This document shows positions 13,912 through 21,790 of a stretch of DNA of 21,925 nucleotides, one piece after another. This DNA comes from an uncultured bacterium (GTDB lineage: Bacteria > Actinomycetota > Coriobacteriia > Coriobacteriales > Coriobacteriaceae), in assembly GCA_905214615.1 (NCBI GenBank), contig CAJMMX010000038.1, forward strand, positions 1-21,925, read 5' to 3'. The notes under the pieces are model-generated. The model saw only the letters and a list, made by a program, of their open reading frames with translations, was not told the origin of the DNA and searched no databases. A program made the position numbers and the translations under genes. Numbering within the stretch: position 1 is the stretch's first letter; every line of letters starts with the position of its first letter.

Positions 13912-15096
13912 TTAACGATACTCGTCTGCCAGCTGCTTCCAGGCAGGTAGCGAATTGATAATCGTCTCGTAACTCACGCAATAGCCAAGGCGGAACCAAC
14001 CCGGCATACCAAAGCTGTCCGAGGGAACCGCGAGCAGCTCGTACTTCTTCGCGCGCTCGCAAAATGCATTTGCATCGGGCTCGAGCGCCTTCACCCACAG
14101 GTAGAAAGCACCGTCCGGCTCAACATAGGTGTAGCCGTACTCCGCCAATGCATCGGTGAGCGCCGTGCGGTTGCGTGCATAGGCCTCAACGTCACTCGGC
14201 TCATCGATGCAATCGATAATCACGCGCTGGAAGAGCGCCGGAGCGCACACGAAGCCCAGCGTACGGGCGGCACCGGCAACGGCGGGCATTAGACGAGCTG
14301 CCTGAGGATTCGTATTGGGAACCAGGATCCACCCGACGCGCTCGCCCGGTAGCGAAAGCGACTTGGAGTACGAATAGCACACGACGGTGTGCTCGTAAAT
14401 CGAGGGAACCCAAGGCACCTCGGCACCGTATACAATCTCGCGATACGGTTCGTCCGAGATCAGCATGATCGGATTCTCGGGGTCGCGCTTGGCGTTGATC
14501 TCGCGCAGAACATTGGCCAGTCGCGTCAGTGTGTCGCGCGTATACACGGCACCGGTCGGATTATTAGGTGAGTCGATGATGACGGCCGCCGTCTTATCGG
14601 TGATCGCGTTGAGCACATTACCCACGCTCAGTTGGAACGTTTCTTCATCGGCAGACGCCTCGACACACGTACAGCCGGCCTTCTCAATCCACACGCGATA
14701 CTCCGGGAAGTACGGGGCGATAACAATAACCTCGTCACCCGGGTTCGTAACGGCATTGAGCGTACAGGTGAGCGAAGCCGCGGCACCCACCGTCATAAAG
14801 ACGTCCTTACCCTCATAGTTCGTGCCAAAGCGGCGGTTGAGCGATTCGGCGACGGCTGCTCGGCATTGCGGCAGGCCCGGCGCGGGCGTATAGCCATGCA
14901 GCTGGTCACTCGGCAGCTCCAAGGCCTTCTTAATGGACTCCGCCACGGCAGCAGGCGCCGGAACACTCGGGTTTCCCAGCGAAAAATCGAATACGTTCTC
15001 TGCACCGATCTGCGCCTCGCGCTCAAGGCCATAGCTAAAGATCTCGCGGATGATGGAGCTCTCCGCACCGCGAGCATGCATAGTTTCGTTGATCAT
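13912..15096 (-). CDS. PLP-dependent aminotransferase, class I/II (aspartate aminotransferase-like)
   Basis: A 394-aa cytosolic transaminase of fold type I. ATG 15096 is preceded by AAAGGGGAAC; the longer frame to 15195 runs through a hairpin and is rejected. Visible PLP-site motifs: GAAAS (104-108, phosphate site), YFPEYR, DSPNNPTGA (175-183, the Asn of the cofactor pocket), ISDEPYREIVY (Asp215 holds the pyridine N, Tyr218 the O3') and YSYSKSLSLPGERVGW with Schiff-base Lys245. The C-terminal RLGYC carries the Arg expected to hold the substrate carboxylate. It resembles AspC/AlaT-type enzymes in Gram-positive anaerobes; the amino donor cannot be set from sequence. Confidence 0.88.
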   Translation of the reverse strand: MINETMHARGAESSIIREIFSYGLEREAQIGAENVFDFSLGNPSVPAPAAVAESIKKALELPSDQLHGYTPAPGLPQCRAAVAESLNRRFGTNYEGKDVFMTVGAAASLTCTLNAVTNPGDEVIVIAPYFPEYRVWIEKAGCTCVEASADEETFQLSVGNVLNAITDKTAAVIIDSPNNPTGAVYTRDTLTRLANVLREINAKRDPENPIMLISDEPYREIVYGAEVPWVPSIYEHTVVCYSYSKSLSLPGERVGWILVPNTNPQAARLMPAVAGAARTLGFVCAPALFQRVIIDCIDEPSDVEAYARNRTALTDALAEYGYTYVEPDGAFYLWVKALEPDANAFCERAKKYELLAVPSDSFGMPGWFRLGYCVSYETIINSLPAWKQLADEYR

Positions 15097-15155
15097 CTGT
15101 TCCCCTTTCGCATAGGCGCTATTGTACGCTTTAGTCGGGCAAAGTGCCGCAGTAA

Positions 15156-15217
15156 TGTTGATTGGGGACAGACTTAAATGCGTGAAAACGCCCATTTAAG
15201 TCTGTCCCCAATCAACA
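15156..15217. repeat. Perfect 25-bp hairpin element
   Basis: 15156-15180 and 15193-15217 are exact inverted copies (25 bp) that include TTGATTGGGGACAGACTTAA; the 12-nt loop starts with CGTgaaaACG, which can extend the stem. It lies between the aminotransferase promoter and the ftsH terminator. It has no T run of its own and the ftsH terminator is separate, so it looks like a REP-type palindrome. Confidence 0.85.
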
Positions 15218-15220
15218 AAG

Positions 15221-15255
15221 AAAAAAGCCTCCGCAGGTTTCCCCGCAGAGGCTTT
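15221..15255 (-). terminator. Terminator of the tilS-hpt-ftsH cluster
   Basis: On the - strand AAAGCCTC...GAGGCTTT forms a stem with partial inner pairing (GC/GC, GG/CC) and is followed by TTTTTT. It starts 12 nt after the ftsH stop codon. Confidence 0.88.
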
Positions 15256-15266
15256 CGCCACAAAGA

Positions 15267-17405
15267 CTATTTGTCGTCGTCGGTGTCGGCACCGGCATTG
15301 ACGGCACAGTCATCGCCGGCATCATCGGATGCGATCTCTGCATCTTCCTGCATAGCCGCCTGCGCAAATGCCGCGGCGTCCGCCGCAAGCTCCTCCTCGC
15401 TCATACGAGGCGCACGCTTCTTGGTCGGCATGCCGGCCGCCTTGGCATTGCGCTCCTCCTTGGCCGCCAGGATATCGCCCTCGCGCTCAAGATAGGCATC
15501 CCACTCGTTGTCGAGCAGGGCGTTCACGGCGTCGCCTTCGACGGTCTCGCGCTCAAGCAGCACCTTGGCCATCAGATCGAGCTGATCGCGACGGGCATCC
15601 AAAATCTCGACCGCACGGCGATGGGCCTCGCGCATGATGCGCTGAACCTCGATATCGATGCGGCGCGCCGTCTCCTCGGAGTAATCCTGGTGATCGGCGT
15701 AATCGCGGCCCAGGAATACCTGATGCTGTGCCTCACCAAACACCTGCGTTCCAAGCTCCTCGCTCATGCCCAAGCGCGTGACCATCTCGCGCGCCATCTT
15801 GGTCGCGCGCTCCAGATCGTTGCTCGCGCCCGACGTGATGTCGTCGCACATGAGCTCCTCGGCAACGCGACCGCCCAAGAACACGGCAAGCTCGTCGAGC
15901 ATCTCGTTCTTGGTCTTGAGGAAGTGGTCCTCCTGCGGAAGCTGCAGCGTGTAGCCCAGCGCCTGGCCGCGGCTGACGATCGAGATCTTGTGAACCGGAT
16001 CGGAATGCTCCAGGATGTGGCCCACCAGGGCGTGACCGCTTTCGTGGTAGGCAATCGTGGTGCGCTCGGCTTCGGTCATCACACGACCCTTGCGCTGCGG
16101 ACCGGCAATCACGCGCTCCATCGACTCCTCGACCTCGTCCATGGAGATCACAGAACGATGGCGGCGGGCAGCCAGCAGTGCAGACTCGTTGAGCAGATTT
16201 GCCAGATCGGCGCCGGTGAAGCCAACGGTCATCTGGGCGAGCTTCTCAAACTTCACGTCCTCGTCCATCGGCTTGTTCTCGGCATGCACGCGCAAGATCT
16301 GCTCGCGGCCCTTCACATCCGGACGGTCGACCGTAACCTGACGGTCAAAACGACCGGGACGTAGCAATGCCGGATCCAGAATATCGGGGCGGTTGGTCGC
16401 GGCGATCAGGATGACCGACTCGCTCTCCTCAAAACCGTCCATCTCGACCAGCAGCTGGTTGAGCGTCTGCTCGCGCTCGTCGTGACCGCCGCCCAGACCG
16501 GCTCCGCGCTGACGTCCCACGGCATCAATCTCGTCAATGAAGATGATCGACGGGGCCTGGGACTTGGCCTCCTTAAAGAGGTCGCGCACGCGGCTGGCGC
16601 CGACGCCCACGAACATCTCGGCAAAGTCGGAACCCGAGATGCTAAAGAACGGCACGCCCGCCTCGCCGGCAACGGCCTTGGCCAGCAGCGTTTTACCGGT
16701 GCCCGGAGGGCCCACCAGCAACACGCCACGCGGGATCTTGGCGCCCAGCTTGCGATAGCGATCCGGATCGCTCAAGAAGTCGCGAATCTCCTCGAGCTCC
16801 TCGACGGCCTCGTCCACGCCGGCAACGTCCTCGAACTTGACCTTGGGGCGTGTGGCCTCGTTGGTCTTGGCGTTAGTCTTGCCAAACTGCATGTTCCTGT
16901 TGTTGGCGCCCATCATCTGGCGCATAAAGTAGAACATGATGGCGATCAGGGCGATCGTCGGAAGCACGCTCATCGCCAGGTCGCCCCAAAAATCGGGGTC
17001 ATTGGTGTTGACGATGTACTTGGTATCGGGGTGCTCCGCCATAAGCTCGGCAAGCGAATCAGAGCCGACATAGGTCGAGGAGAAGCTCTTGAGCTCGCTC
17101 GTATCGCCCTTGTCCTTCTTCGTCTTCCAGTAATGACCCGTCACGCTTCCGTCTTGAACCGTATAGGTCAGATCTTCGACGCGATCCTGCTTGATGGCGC
17201 TGACCATCTCGCTCGTCGCGAGCTTAACGGTATTGCTGGAGCTGGCAAAGCCGGAGCCCATATTAAAGAAGGCATAGCCCAGAAGCGCGCAAGCCAAAAT
17301 AAAATACAGCCAGCCCGTACGCGTGGGCTTCTTGCCTCCGGGCATCCCCGGGATCTTAGGCTCCCGGGGAGTCTGGGAATTGTTATCGTTACGGTCGTCG
17401 GGCAT
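15267..17405 (-). CDS. ftsH: FtsH, ATP-dependent zinc metalloprotease
   Basis: A 712-aa membrane-anchored AAA+ protease that extracts and degrades misfolded membrane proteins and selected regulators. Two membrane segments (about 31-50 and 140-161) flank an ~85-residue outside domain. The AAA module has Walker A GPPGTGKT (232-239), Walker B IIFIDEID (287-294), pore motif MFVG and the second region of homology ATNRPDILDPALLRPGRFDR. The protease has HESGH (454-458, zinc ligands His454 and His458, catalytic Glu455) and the distal acid in SGASNDLERAT. The C-terminal ~70 residues are a charged Ala/Asp/Glu tail. The start lies 1 nt after the hpt stop, with CGGAGG inside hpt. The order tilS-hpt-ftsH is conserved in many Gram-positive bacteria. 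Confidence 0.97.
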   Translation of the reverse strand: MPDDRNDNNSQTPREPKIPGMPGGKKPTRTGWLYFILACALLGYAFFNMGSGFASSSNTVKLATSEMVSAIKQDRVEDLTYTVQDGSVTGHYWKTKKDKGDTSELKSFSSTYVGSDSLAELMAEHPDTKYIVNTNDPDFWGDLAMSVLPTIALIAIMFYFMRQMMGANNRNMQFGKTNAKTNEATRPKVKFEDVAGVDEAVEELEEIRDFLSDPDRYRKLGAKIPRGVLLVGPPGTGKTLLAKAVAGEAGVPFFSISGSDFAEMFVGVGASRVRDLFKEAKSQAPSIIFIDEIDAVGRQRGAGLGGGHDEREQTLNQLLVEMDGFEESESVILIAATNRPDILDPALLRPGRFDRQVTVDRPDVKGREQILRVHAENKPMDEDVKFEKLAQMTVGFTGADLANLLNESALLAARRHRSVISMDEVEESMERVIAGPQRKGRVMTEAERTTIAYHESGHALVGHILEHSDPVHKISIVSRGQALGYTLQLPQEDHFLKTKNEMLDELAVFLGGRVAEELMCDDITSGASNDLERATKMAREMVTRLGMSEELGTQVFGEAQHQVFLGRDYADHQDYSEETARRIDIEVQRIMREAHRRAVEILDARRDQLDLMAKVLLERETVEGDAVNALLDNEWDAYLEREGDILAAKEERNAKAAGMPTKKRAPRMSEEELAADAAAFAQAAMQEDAEIASDDAGDDCAVNAGADTDDDK

Positions 17406-17406
17406 C

Positions 17407-17955
17407 TTACGAATAAACCTCCGGTTTCAAAATGCCCAGATACGGAAGGTTGCGATAGCGCTCGGCATAGTCGAGGCCGTAGCCCACCACAAAGGCATCG
17501 GGGCAATGGGTTCCAACATACTTGGGCGTGACGGCCGAGGTACGGTCCTCAACGTCCTTCCATAGGAAGGCGGCGACCTCCAGAGAAGCGGGCTTACGGC
17601 TCTCGAGGTTCTTCATCAGGTACTTGAGGGTCAGGCCCGAGTCCAAAATGTCCTCAACGATCAGCACGTCGCGACCACGGATGTCGATATCCAGGTCCTT
17701 AATGATACGCACGATACCCGAAGACTTCACACCGTCGCCATAGCTCGAAACAGCCATGAAATCGATGTTGGTCGGCAGCTCGATCTTACGCATCAGGTCG
17801 CCCATAAAGACCACGGCGCCGCGCAGGACCGCAATCAGCACCAGATCCTTACCCGCGTAGTCGCGAGTAATCTGCTCGCCCAGGCGAGAGACGATACCGT
17901 CGATATCCTCCTGCGTGAACAGAACCTTCTCGATATCCGGATGTTGAGAAGCCAT
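17407..17955 (-). CDS. hpt: Hypoxanthine phosphoribosyltransferase
   Basis: A 182-aa cytosolic purine-salvage enzyme joining hypoxanthine or guanine to PRPP to give IMP or GMP. Family marks: LRGAVVFMGDLMRKI (44-58), the SYGDG flexible-loop region (71-75) and the PRPP motif VLIVEDILDSGLTL (97-110, acidic pair Glu101-Asp102). Further on, VGYGLDYAERYRNLPYLG is the typical base-binding end. The start ATG 17955 follows AAGAAAGGG. It sits between tilS and ftsH, nearly touching the latter, and has its own extended -10 promoter in the 147-nt gap after tilS. Confidence 0.95.
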   Translation of the reverse strand: MASQHPDIEKVLFTQEDIDGIVSRLGEQITRDYAGKDLVLIAVLRGAVVFMGDLMRKIELPTNIDFMAVSSYGDGVKSSGIVRIIKDLDIDIRGRDVLIVEDILDSGLTLKYLMKNLESRKPASLEVAAFLWKDVEDRTSAVTPKYVGTHCPDAFVVGYGLDYAERYRNLPYLGILKPEVYS

Positions 17956-18011
17956 GACAACCCTTTCTTGTGCTTATCGCCCACACACCGCCGTATGGAC
18001 GCGAACTACAC

Positions 18012-18020
18012 ATTCTAGCA
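18012..18020 (-). promoter_or_regulatory. Extended -10 promoter of hpt-ftsH
   Basis: On the - strand TG C TAGAAT; the predicted start is near 18005, about 50 nt before hpt. The -35 zone is occupied by the palindrome at 18021-18051. Confidence 0.45.
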
Positions 18021-18051
18021 GCGCACGGGGTAAATTTACCAGCCCGTGCGC
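18021..18051. promoter_or_regulatory. Palindrome abutting the hpt promoter
   Basis: GCGCACGGG (18021-18029) and CCCGTGCGC (18043-18051) pair perfectly; the centre GTAAATTTAC is itself a palindrome. It covers the expected -35 region of hpt-ftsH, so it could be an operator, or a weak terminator/attenuator behind tilS. Confidence 0.5.
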
Positions 18052-18102
18052 CATCAGCGCGGGAATACCGTCAACGTCGCACAGAATAGCAGGCGTGGGA
18101 CG

Positions 18103-19644
18103 CTATTCCGCATCGACCACGCGGAGCAGATATGCCACGCGCGTTGCGGCCGTGCACTTAAAACGCTCGTCCGCGCGAACTCCGGCGACCCACACCACGG
18201 CACCCCCCGGCGCCGTCCTCACCATGGGCACGCCGGCGCGCTCGGAAACGGGAATGCGAGCCTCACCCAGCAAGTCGGATACTTTCTTGCTTCGACCACT
18301 CATCCCTAACGGGCACATCACGTCTCCCGGTGCGGGACCGTCCACCCACAGGCGCGCCAATCGTGCCTCGGCGGGAATCTCCCCGCGCGAGCCGGCTAGC
18401 ATCCGCTCGCTATCGCGGTCGGCGAACCCCAGGGCAGCCGCGTCTACCAAAGCTGTCACTTCCCCGGCAGCCGCAAGCTCACGGGCGCGGTGCACGATAT
18501 CGCATCCCGGCTCAACGGCCATCGGTTCTGTGACCAGCATACGTCCCCCGCCCAACGGCAAACGACCGGGTACGGTAACCCAGTCCGCGACCAGGCCCTC
18601 GCGAGCCGCCGGCGCCTTAAACGCCAGCATGCCAAACTCAATGCGCGCGTCAATCCCCGCCGGAAGCGTGACCGAGCCGGCGCCCTCGGCAACGCAGGAA
18701 AGGACTCGCTCCACATGTCGCATCTCTGGACGAGCGTCCGGATCGATGCGCTTAATCGCCAGCCGCACGATGCGCCGCGCGATTACCACCTCGGCCGCAG
18801 CAAGGCGCCTGGCATCGAGCACCAGTGCGCCCGCCGCTTCCTTGCGCAGGCAGCTTCGAAACGCCTGTGCCGAAAGCTGGGAAAGAAAGGCGTCTTCGTC
18901 GCCCAGAATTTCGCAAGCGGCGCCAATCGTCTTACAGACGCTCGCGTTGCGCTGTGCCACCACCGGCATCACCCGATGGCGTACATAGTTGCGCAGGTAC
19001 GAAACGTCCTCGTTGCTTTCATCTTCCCGCCATGGCTGACCATGTACCTGTAGATAGCCCACGAGCTCGCCATGAGTTAGGTCAAGCAAGGGGCGCACCA
19101 CGATATTCCTTCGACGGGGAATGCTCGAAAGCCCAGCCGGGCCCGACCCCTTAATGGCGTTCATCAAAAATGTTTCCGCGCGGTCCGACGAAGTATGCGC
19201 GGTACAGATACGAGCCGCCGTCCGCGGTGCGCCCGATTCGGCACAAAGTTCGCGAACATATCTCCGTGCCGCGGCATAGCGCACCTCGCGAGCCGCAGCC
19301 TCGATATTGCCCGATTCGTCATCAAAATAGGCATGCTCAACACACAGCGGCAAGCCGTATTGCGCGCACAGGTCACGTACAAAGGCCTCGTCGCCATCGG
19401 ATGCCTCCCCGCGCAGATGATGGTTTACATGCAGCACGTGCAATCGCTCGCGCGCAATGGGAGCGACGCCGCGCCCGTCCTGGATATCCAGCTTTGATGT
19501 GCAAGCCATAAGGAGCAGCGCCGTCGAGTCCGCACCGCCTGATACCATGAGCACTACGGGGGCAGCGGCCTGCCGCGTTGCCAGGGCGCTCTTATCCGTC
19601 CTCGGCGCGGCATGATGTCCATAGTGCTGAGATACCGTTGGCAT
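18103..19644 (-). CDS. tilS: TilS, tRNA(Ile)-lysidine synthetase
   Basis: A 513-aa ATP-dependent enzyme that attaches lysine to C34 of tRNA-Ile(CAU), changing both its decoding (to AUA) and its aminoacylation; essential in most bacteria. The N-type ATP pyrophosphatase loop is SGGADS (35-40). TilS-specific blocks follow: HVNHHLRG, AAREVRYAA, ICTAHTSSDRAETFLMNAIKGSGPAGLSSI and RPLLDLTHGELVGYL with WREDESN. The C-terminal domain (about 420-510, GDVMCPLGMSGRSKKVSDLLGEARIPVSER) is the usual tRNA-binding TilS_C. ATG 19644 follows GAGGAGG. It heads the tilS-hpt-ftsH cluster and is divergent from the metallo-hydrolase gene. Confidence 0.95.
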   Translation of the reverse strand: MPTVSQHYGHHAAPRTDKSALATRQAAAPVVLMVSGGADSTALLLMACTSKLDIQDGRGVAPIARERLHVLHVNHHLRGEASDGDEAFVRDLCAQYGLPLCVEHAYFDDESGNIEAAAREVRYAAARRYVRELCAESGAPRTAARICTAHTSSDRAETFLMNAIKGSGPAGLSSIPRRRNIVVRPLLDLTHGELVGYLQVHGQPWREDESNEDVSYLRNYVRHRVMPVVAQRNASVCKTIGAACEILGDEDAFLSQLSAQAFRSCLRKEAAGALVLDARRLAAAEVVIARRIVRLAIKRIDPDARPEMRHVERVLSCVAEGAGSVTLPAGIDARIEFGMLAFKAPAAREGLVADWVTVPGRLPLGGGRMLVTEPMAVEPGCDIVHRARELAAAGEVTALVDAAALGFADRDSERMLAGSRGEIPAEARLARLWVDGPAPGDVMCPLGMSGRSKKVSDLLGEARIPVSERAGVPMVRTAPGGAVVWVAGVRADERFKCTAATRVAYLLRVVDAE

Positions 19645-19692
19645 TCGCTTCCTCCTCTATTCGTCCGCACCCATTGTATCCTTTGGAATCTT

Positions 19693-20502
19693 ATGTCTCG
19701 CCTGCACCTTCATATCCTCGGCAGCGGCTCAAAAGGCAACTGCGCACTCGTCGAGGGGCCTCAGGGGCTCATCATGATCGACAACGGCCTGTCCCGCCGC
19801 GAGACACTTAAACGCATGGCGGAGCTTGGCCTCTCGGCAGACGACGTCGCCGCTCTAGTAATCACCCATGAGCATGGTGACCATATCAAGGGGCTCGATG
19901 TATGGTGCAAGCACTGGCATGGTCCCCTCTTTGCCAGCAGGGACACCCTTTCATGCAAAGAAAACCTCGCGCACCTGCCCGTAGAGGAATTTGACCCCGG
20001 CGACACGCTCCCCATTGCCGGCATCCACGTGCAAACCTACTCAACATCGCACGATGTCATCAATCCTGTCGGCTATCGATTTAATGCTCTCGATGATTCC
20101 ATTGGGTTTGCCACCGACACCGGAGAGCTATCGAGCCAAGCCATGAACACCCTCAAAGATTGTCGAGTCCTCGTGCTCGAAAGCAACCACGATGTGACCA
20201 TGCTGCGCGAGGGAGAATATCCCCGCTTTCTTCAGGAGCGCATCCTGTCTGCAAGGGGACACCTCTCCAATGGCCAAGCCGCCGAAGCCGCGCGCGAACT
20301 CGTTACCGATCGCACCGAACAGCTCATCGCCATGCATATCAGCCAGGACAATAATCGTCCAAGCCTTACCGTCAAAAGCTATGCCAACGCGCTTGATGCA
20401 AGTCTCGATGATGAACTCGGCAGTTCTGCCACCCGTCTTCAAGGGCCACGGAAGCTCTCGATACGCCCTGCAAGCCAGTATCAACCGACAACCATTCAAT
20501 AG
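19693..20502 (+). CDS. Metallo-beta-lactamase-fold hydrolase (YycJ/WalJ type)
   Basis: A 269-aa dinuclear-metal hydrolase, probably a nuclease or phosphodiesterase of the YycJ/WalJ group. I use ATG 19693 because conservation starts at once (SRLHLHILGSGSKGNCALVE); the upstream ATG at 19612 would overlap tilS and adds no recognisable sequence. Metal motifs: THEHGDH (His59, His61, Asp63, His64), TSHD, GFATDTGEL, LESNHD and GHLSN. YycJ is named for the WalRK locus of Firmicutes, where it has been linked to cell-wall control and to 5'-to-3' DNA exonuclease activity in mismatch repair; no WalRK genes are seen here, so only the enzyme family is supported. The ribosome site is weak. Confidence 0.9.
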   Translation: MSRLHLHILGSGSKGNCALVEGPQGLIMIDNGLSRRETLKRMAELGLSADDVAALVITHEHGDHIKGLDVWCKHWHGPLFASRDTLSCKENLAHLPVEEFDPGDTLPIAGIHVQTYSTSHDVINPVGYRFNALDDSIGFATDTGELSSQAMNTLKDCRVLVLESNHDVTMLREGEYPRFLQERILSARGHLSNGQAAEAARELVTDRTEQLIAMHISQDNNRPSLTVKSYANALDASLDDELGSSATRLQGPRKLSIRPASQYQPTTIQ

Positions 20503-20516
20503 CCCCTCAAGACAAC

Positions 20517-20554
20517 AAAAGGGGGCTGGGAATCACTTCCCAGCCCCCTTAACT
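20517..20554. terminator. Bidirectional terminator between the metallo-hydrolase and hsp20 genes
   Basis: A 12-bp GC-rich stem, GGGGGCTGGGAA / TTCCCAGCCCCC with loop TCAC, flanked by AAAA on the left (T run on the - strand) and TT on the right. It sits between two convergent genes and should serve both, better on the - strand. Confidence 0.88.
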
Positions 20555-20582
20555 CATACTCTCGATTGAAGCAGAGCCATCG

Positions 20583-21014
20583 TTAGTCGATAGAGATCTT
20601 CGTGACGTTCTTCTTCTCGACAATCTTGGGAACCGTAACGGTCAGGATGCCGTCAGCATACTTAGCCGAAAGGCCCTCGCTCGAAGCGTCCTTCAGATAC
20701 ACGCCGCGCGTCGCACTGTACGAGCCGAACTCCTTCTGGAGGAAGTTCTTACCCTCGTTTTCGGCGCTCTCCTCGACGTTCACGCTGATGGACAGGCGAC
20801 CCTCATTGAGCTCAACGTCGATGTCATCCTTGGCGACACCGGTCAGATACGCCTTGACCTCGTAGCCATCGCCCTTGTCCTCAACGTCAACGGGGAACGC
20901 CTTGGAGGCAATCGAGTTGTTTGCAAGGTCGGTCATATCATCAAACAGATCGAACAGCGAGCTAGCAGAAGGACGAACGCCAAAAACCGAACGATAAGGA
21001 ACCATGCTTGCCAT
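20583..21014 (-). CDS. Small heat-shock protein, Hsp20/alpha-crystallin family
   Basis: A 143-aa ATP-independent chaperone that forms oligomers and holds unfolding proteins. ATG 21014 lies 8 nt after AAGGAG; a longer frame from 21047 includes that ribosome site and is rejected. The alpha-crystallin domain is about 41-130, with FPVDVEDKGDGYEVKAYLTGV, the DIDVELNEGRLSI strand pair and the conserved A-x-x-x-x-G-I-L motif (AKYADGILTVTVPK, 117-130). The C-terminal ISI near the end is the I-x-I motif that links subunits. Its 5' region carries a 29-bp dyad likely involved in stress control. Confidence 0.93.
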   Translation of the reverse strand: MASMVPYRSVFGVRPSASSLFDLFDDMTDLANNSIASKAFPVDVEDKGDGYEVKAYLTGVAKDDIDVELNEGRLSISVNVEESAENEGKNFLQKEFGSYSATRGVYLKDASSEGLSAKYADGILTVTVPKIVEKKNVTKISID

Positions 21015-21080
21015 GTTTACCACTCCTTTTAAGGACTGCCGAGCCATCTTCTAGGTGACTGGGACTTCTTTTGACGCTCT

Positions 21081-21109
21081 TATATATGCCCACCCAGTGC
21101 TCATATATA
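21081..21109. promoter_or_regulatory. 29-bp dyad upstream of hsp20, candidate heat-shock operator
   Basis: TATATATG-cc-CAC, centre CCA, GTG-ct-CATATATA: the two 13-base arms match at 11 positions. It lies 67-95 nt before the hsp20 ATG, overlapping the TATA-rich sequences that would hold its promoter. It is neither CIRCE (TTAGCACTC-N9-GAGTGCTAA) nor a spaced HAIR element; the regulator is unknown. Confidence 0.5.
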
Positions 21110-21192
21110 CATCGACTATAAAGTTTTTTGAGTCCAGTACTATAAGCATATCTAAGTGTGTATGACTCAGGTCTTAGTAAGGTTAAGGTTCT

Positions 21193-21222
21193 TTGAACCA
21201 GAGCTTAAATAAGAAGTATGTT
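21193..21222 (+). promoter_or_regulatory. Candidate promoter of the tail-anchored protein gene
   Basis: -35 TTGAAC (21193-21198), 18-bp spacer, -10 TATGTT (21217-21222), giving a leader of about 60 nt. The palindrome GGTTC ttt GAACC (21187-21199) overlaps the -35 box. A TACAAT at 21247-21252 is an alternative -10. Confidence 0.4.
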
Positions 21223-21291
21223 CGCAGCTACAAATAACAAGGGGCTTACAATGAGCGCGTACACGTTGTTGGTAACGAGCTAAAGGGCATC

Positions 21292-21759
21292 ATGGACGAC
21301 CAAAACCAGAACAATATGTTTATGCCGACGCAGGGCGAAGATACTTCTACGCAGCCGCCACGGTTCCATCGCCCCCACATCTCGCAAGAGCCCATTAATG
21401 ATCCTGAGCCCGATTATGTGACGAGAAATCGATATCAAACGCTCGAGGATGCCCAAACGGGACGTAAACATATGGGCGTTGCCTCGGGAGACCCTGTATA
21501 TCTGAAAGACGCACCATTATCTAAAAACAGCGCAGCTAGCGATGAGCCGATGAAAGCATCCGCCGCTCATCAACAAAGAGGGCCTCGACCCAAGCAAACC
21601 TTGACGCATTCGGCTCGCTATCTCGAAACGCCAAAACAGGGAAAATCAATCTTCGTTTCGTCAAGTAAACGACGCAAGCAGCATCAGCTGACAATTCTGC
21701 TTTTGATCATTGCGGCCATAGCAGTTGCCCTTGTTATACGATTTATTTTCTTTAAATAA
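21292..21759 (+). CDS. Hypothetical tail-anchored membrane protein
   Basis: I do not recognise this 155-aa protein. ATG 21292 follows AAAGGGC. Residues 1-125 are hydrophilic, rich in Gln, Asn, Pro, Ser and Thr, and probably disordered; then comes a basic patch KRRKQ (126-130) and one strongly hydrophobic helix (132-153, LTILLLIIAAIAVALVIRFIFF) that ends two residues from the C-terminus. By the positive-inside rule the long N-terminal part should face the cytoplasm, anchored by its tail. No enzyme motif or signal peptide is seen. It is divergent from hsp20, which may mean shared control, but that is inference. Confidence 0.72.
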   Translation: MDDQNQNNMFMPTQGEDTSTQPPRFHRPHISQEPINDPEPDYVTRNRYQTLEDAQTGRKHMGVASGDPVYLKDAPLSKNSAASDEPMKASAAHQQRGPRPKQTLTHSARYLETPKQGKSIFVSSSKRRKQHQLTILLLIIAAIAVALVIRFIFFK

Positions 21760-21790
21760 AGGCTCAATACCAAAAACAACAAGATCGTCT

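Noticed and set aside
16482..17531. 349-codon open frame antisense to ftsH and hpt
   Set aside because: It spans two real genes on the opposite strand with clear motifs, so it is a shadow.
17954..18988. 344-codon open frame antisense to tilS
   Set aside because: Ser/Arg/Thr-rich composition typical of an antisense shadow; TilS motifs define the real strand.
19612..19692. Upstream start for the metallo-hydrolase
   Set aside because: It would overlap the divergent tilS start; the extra residues do not resemble the family.
21081..21109. CIRCE element before hsp20
   Set aside because: Only one half resembles TTAGCACTC (7 of 9); the second half is absent at the required 9-nt spacing.
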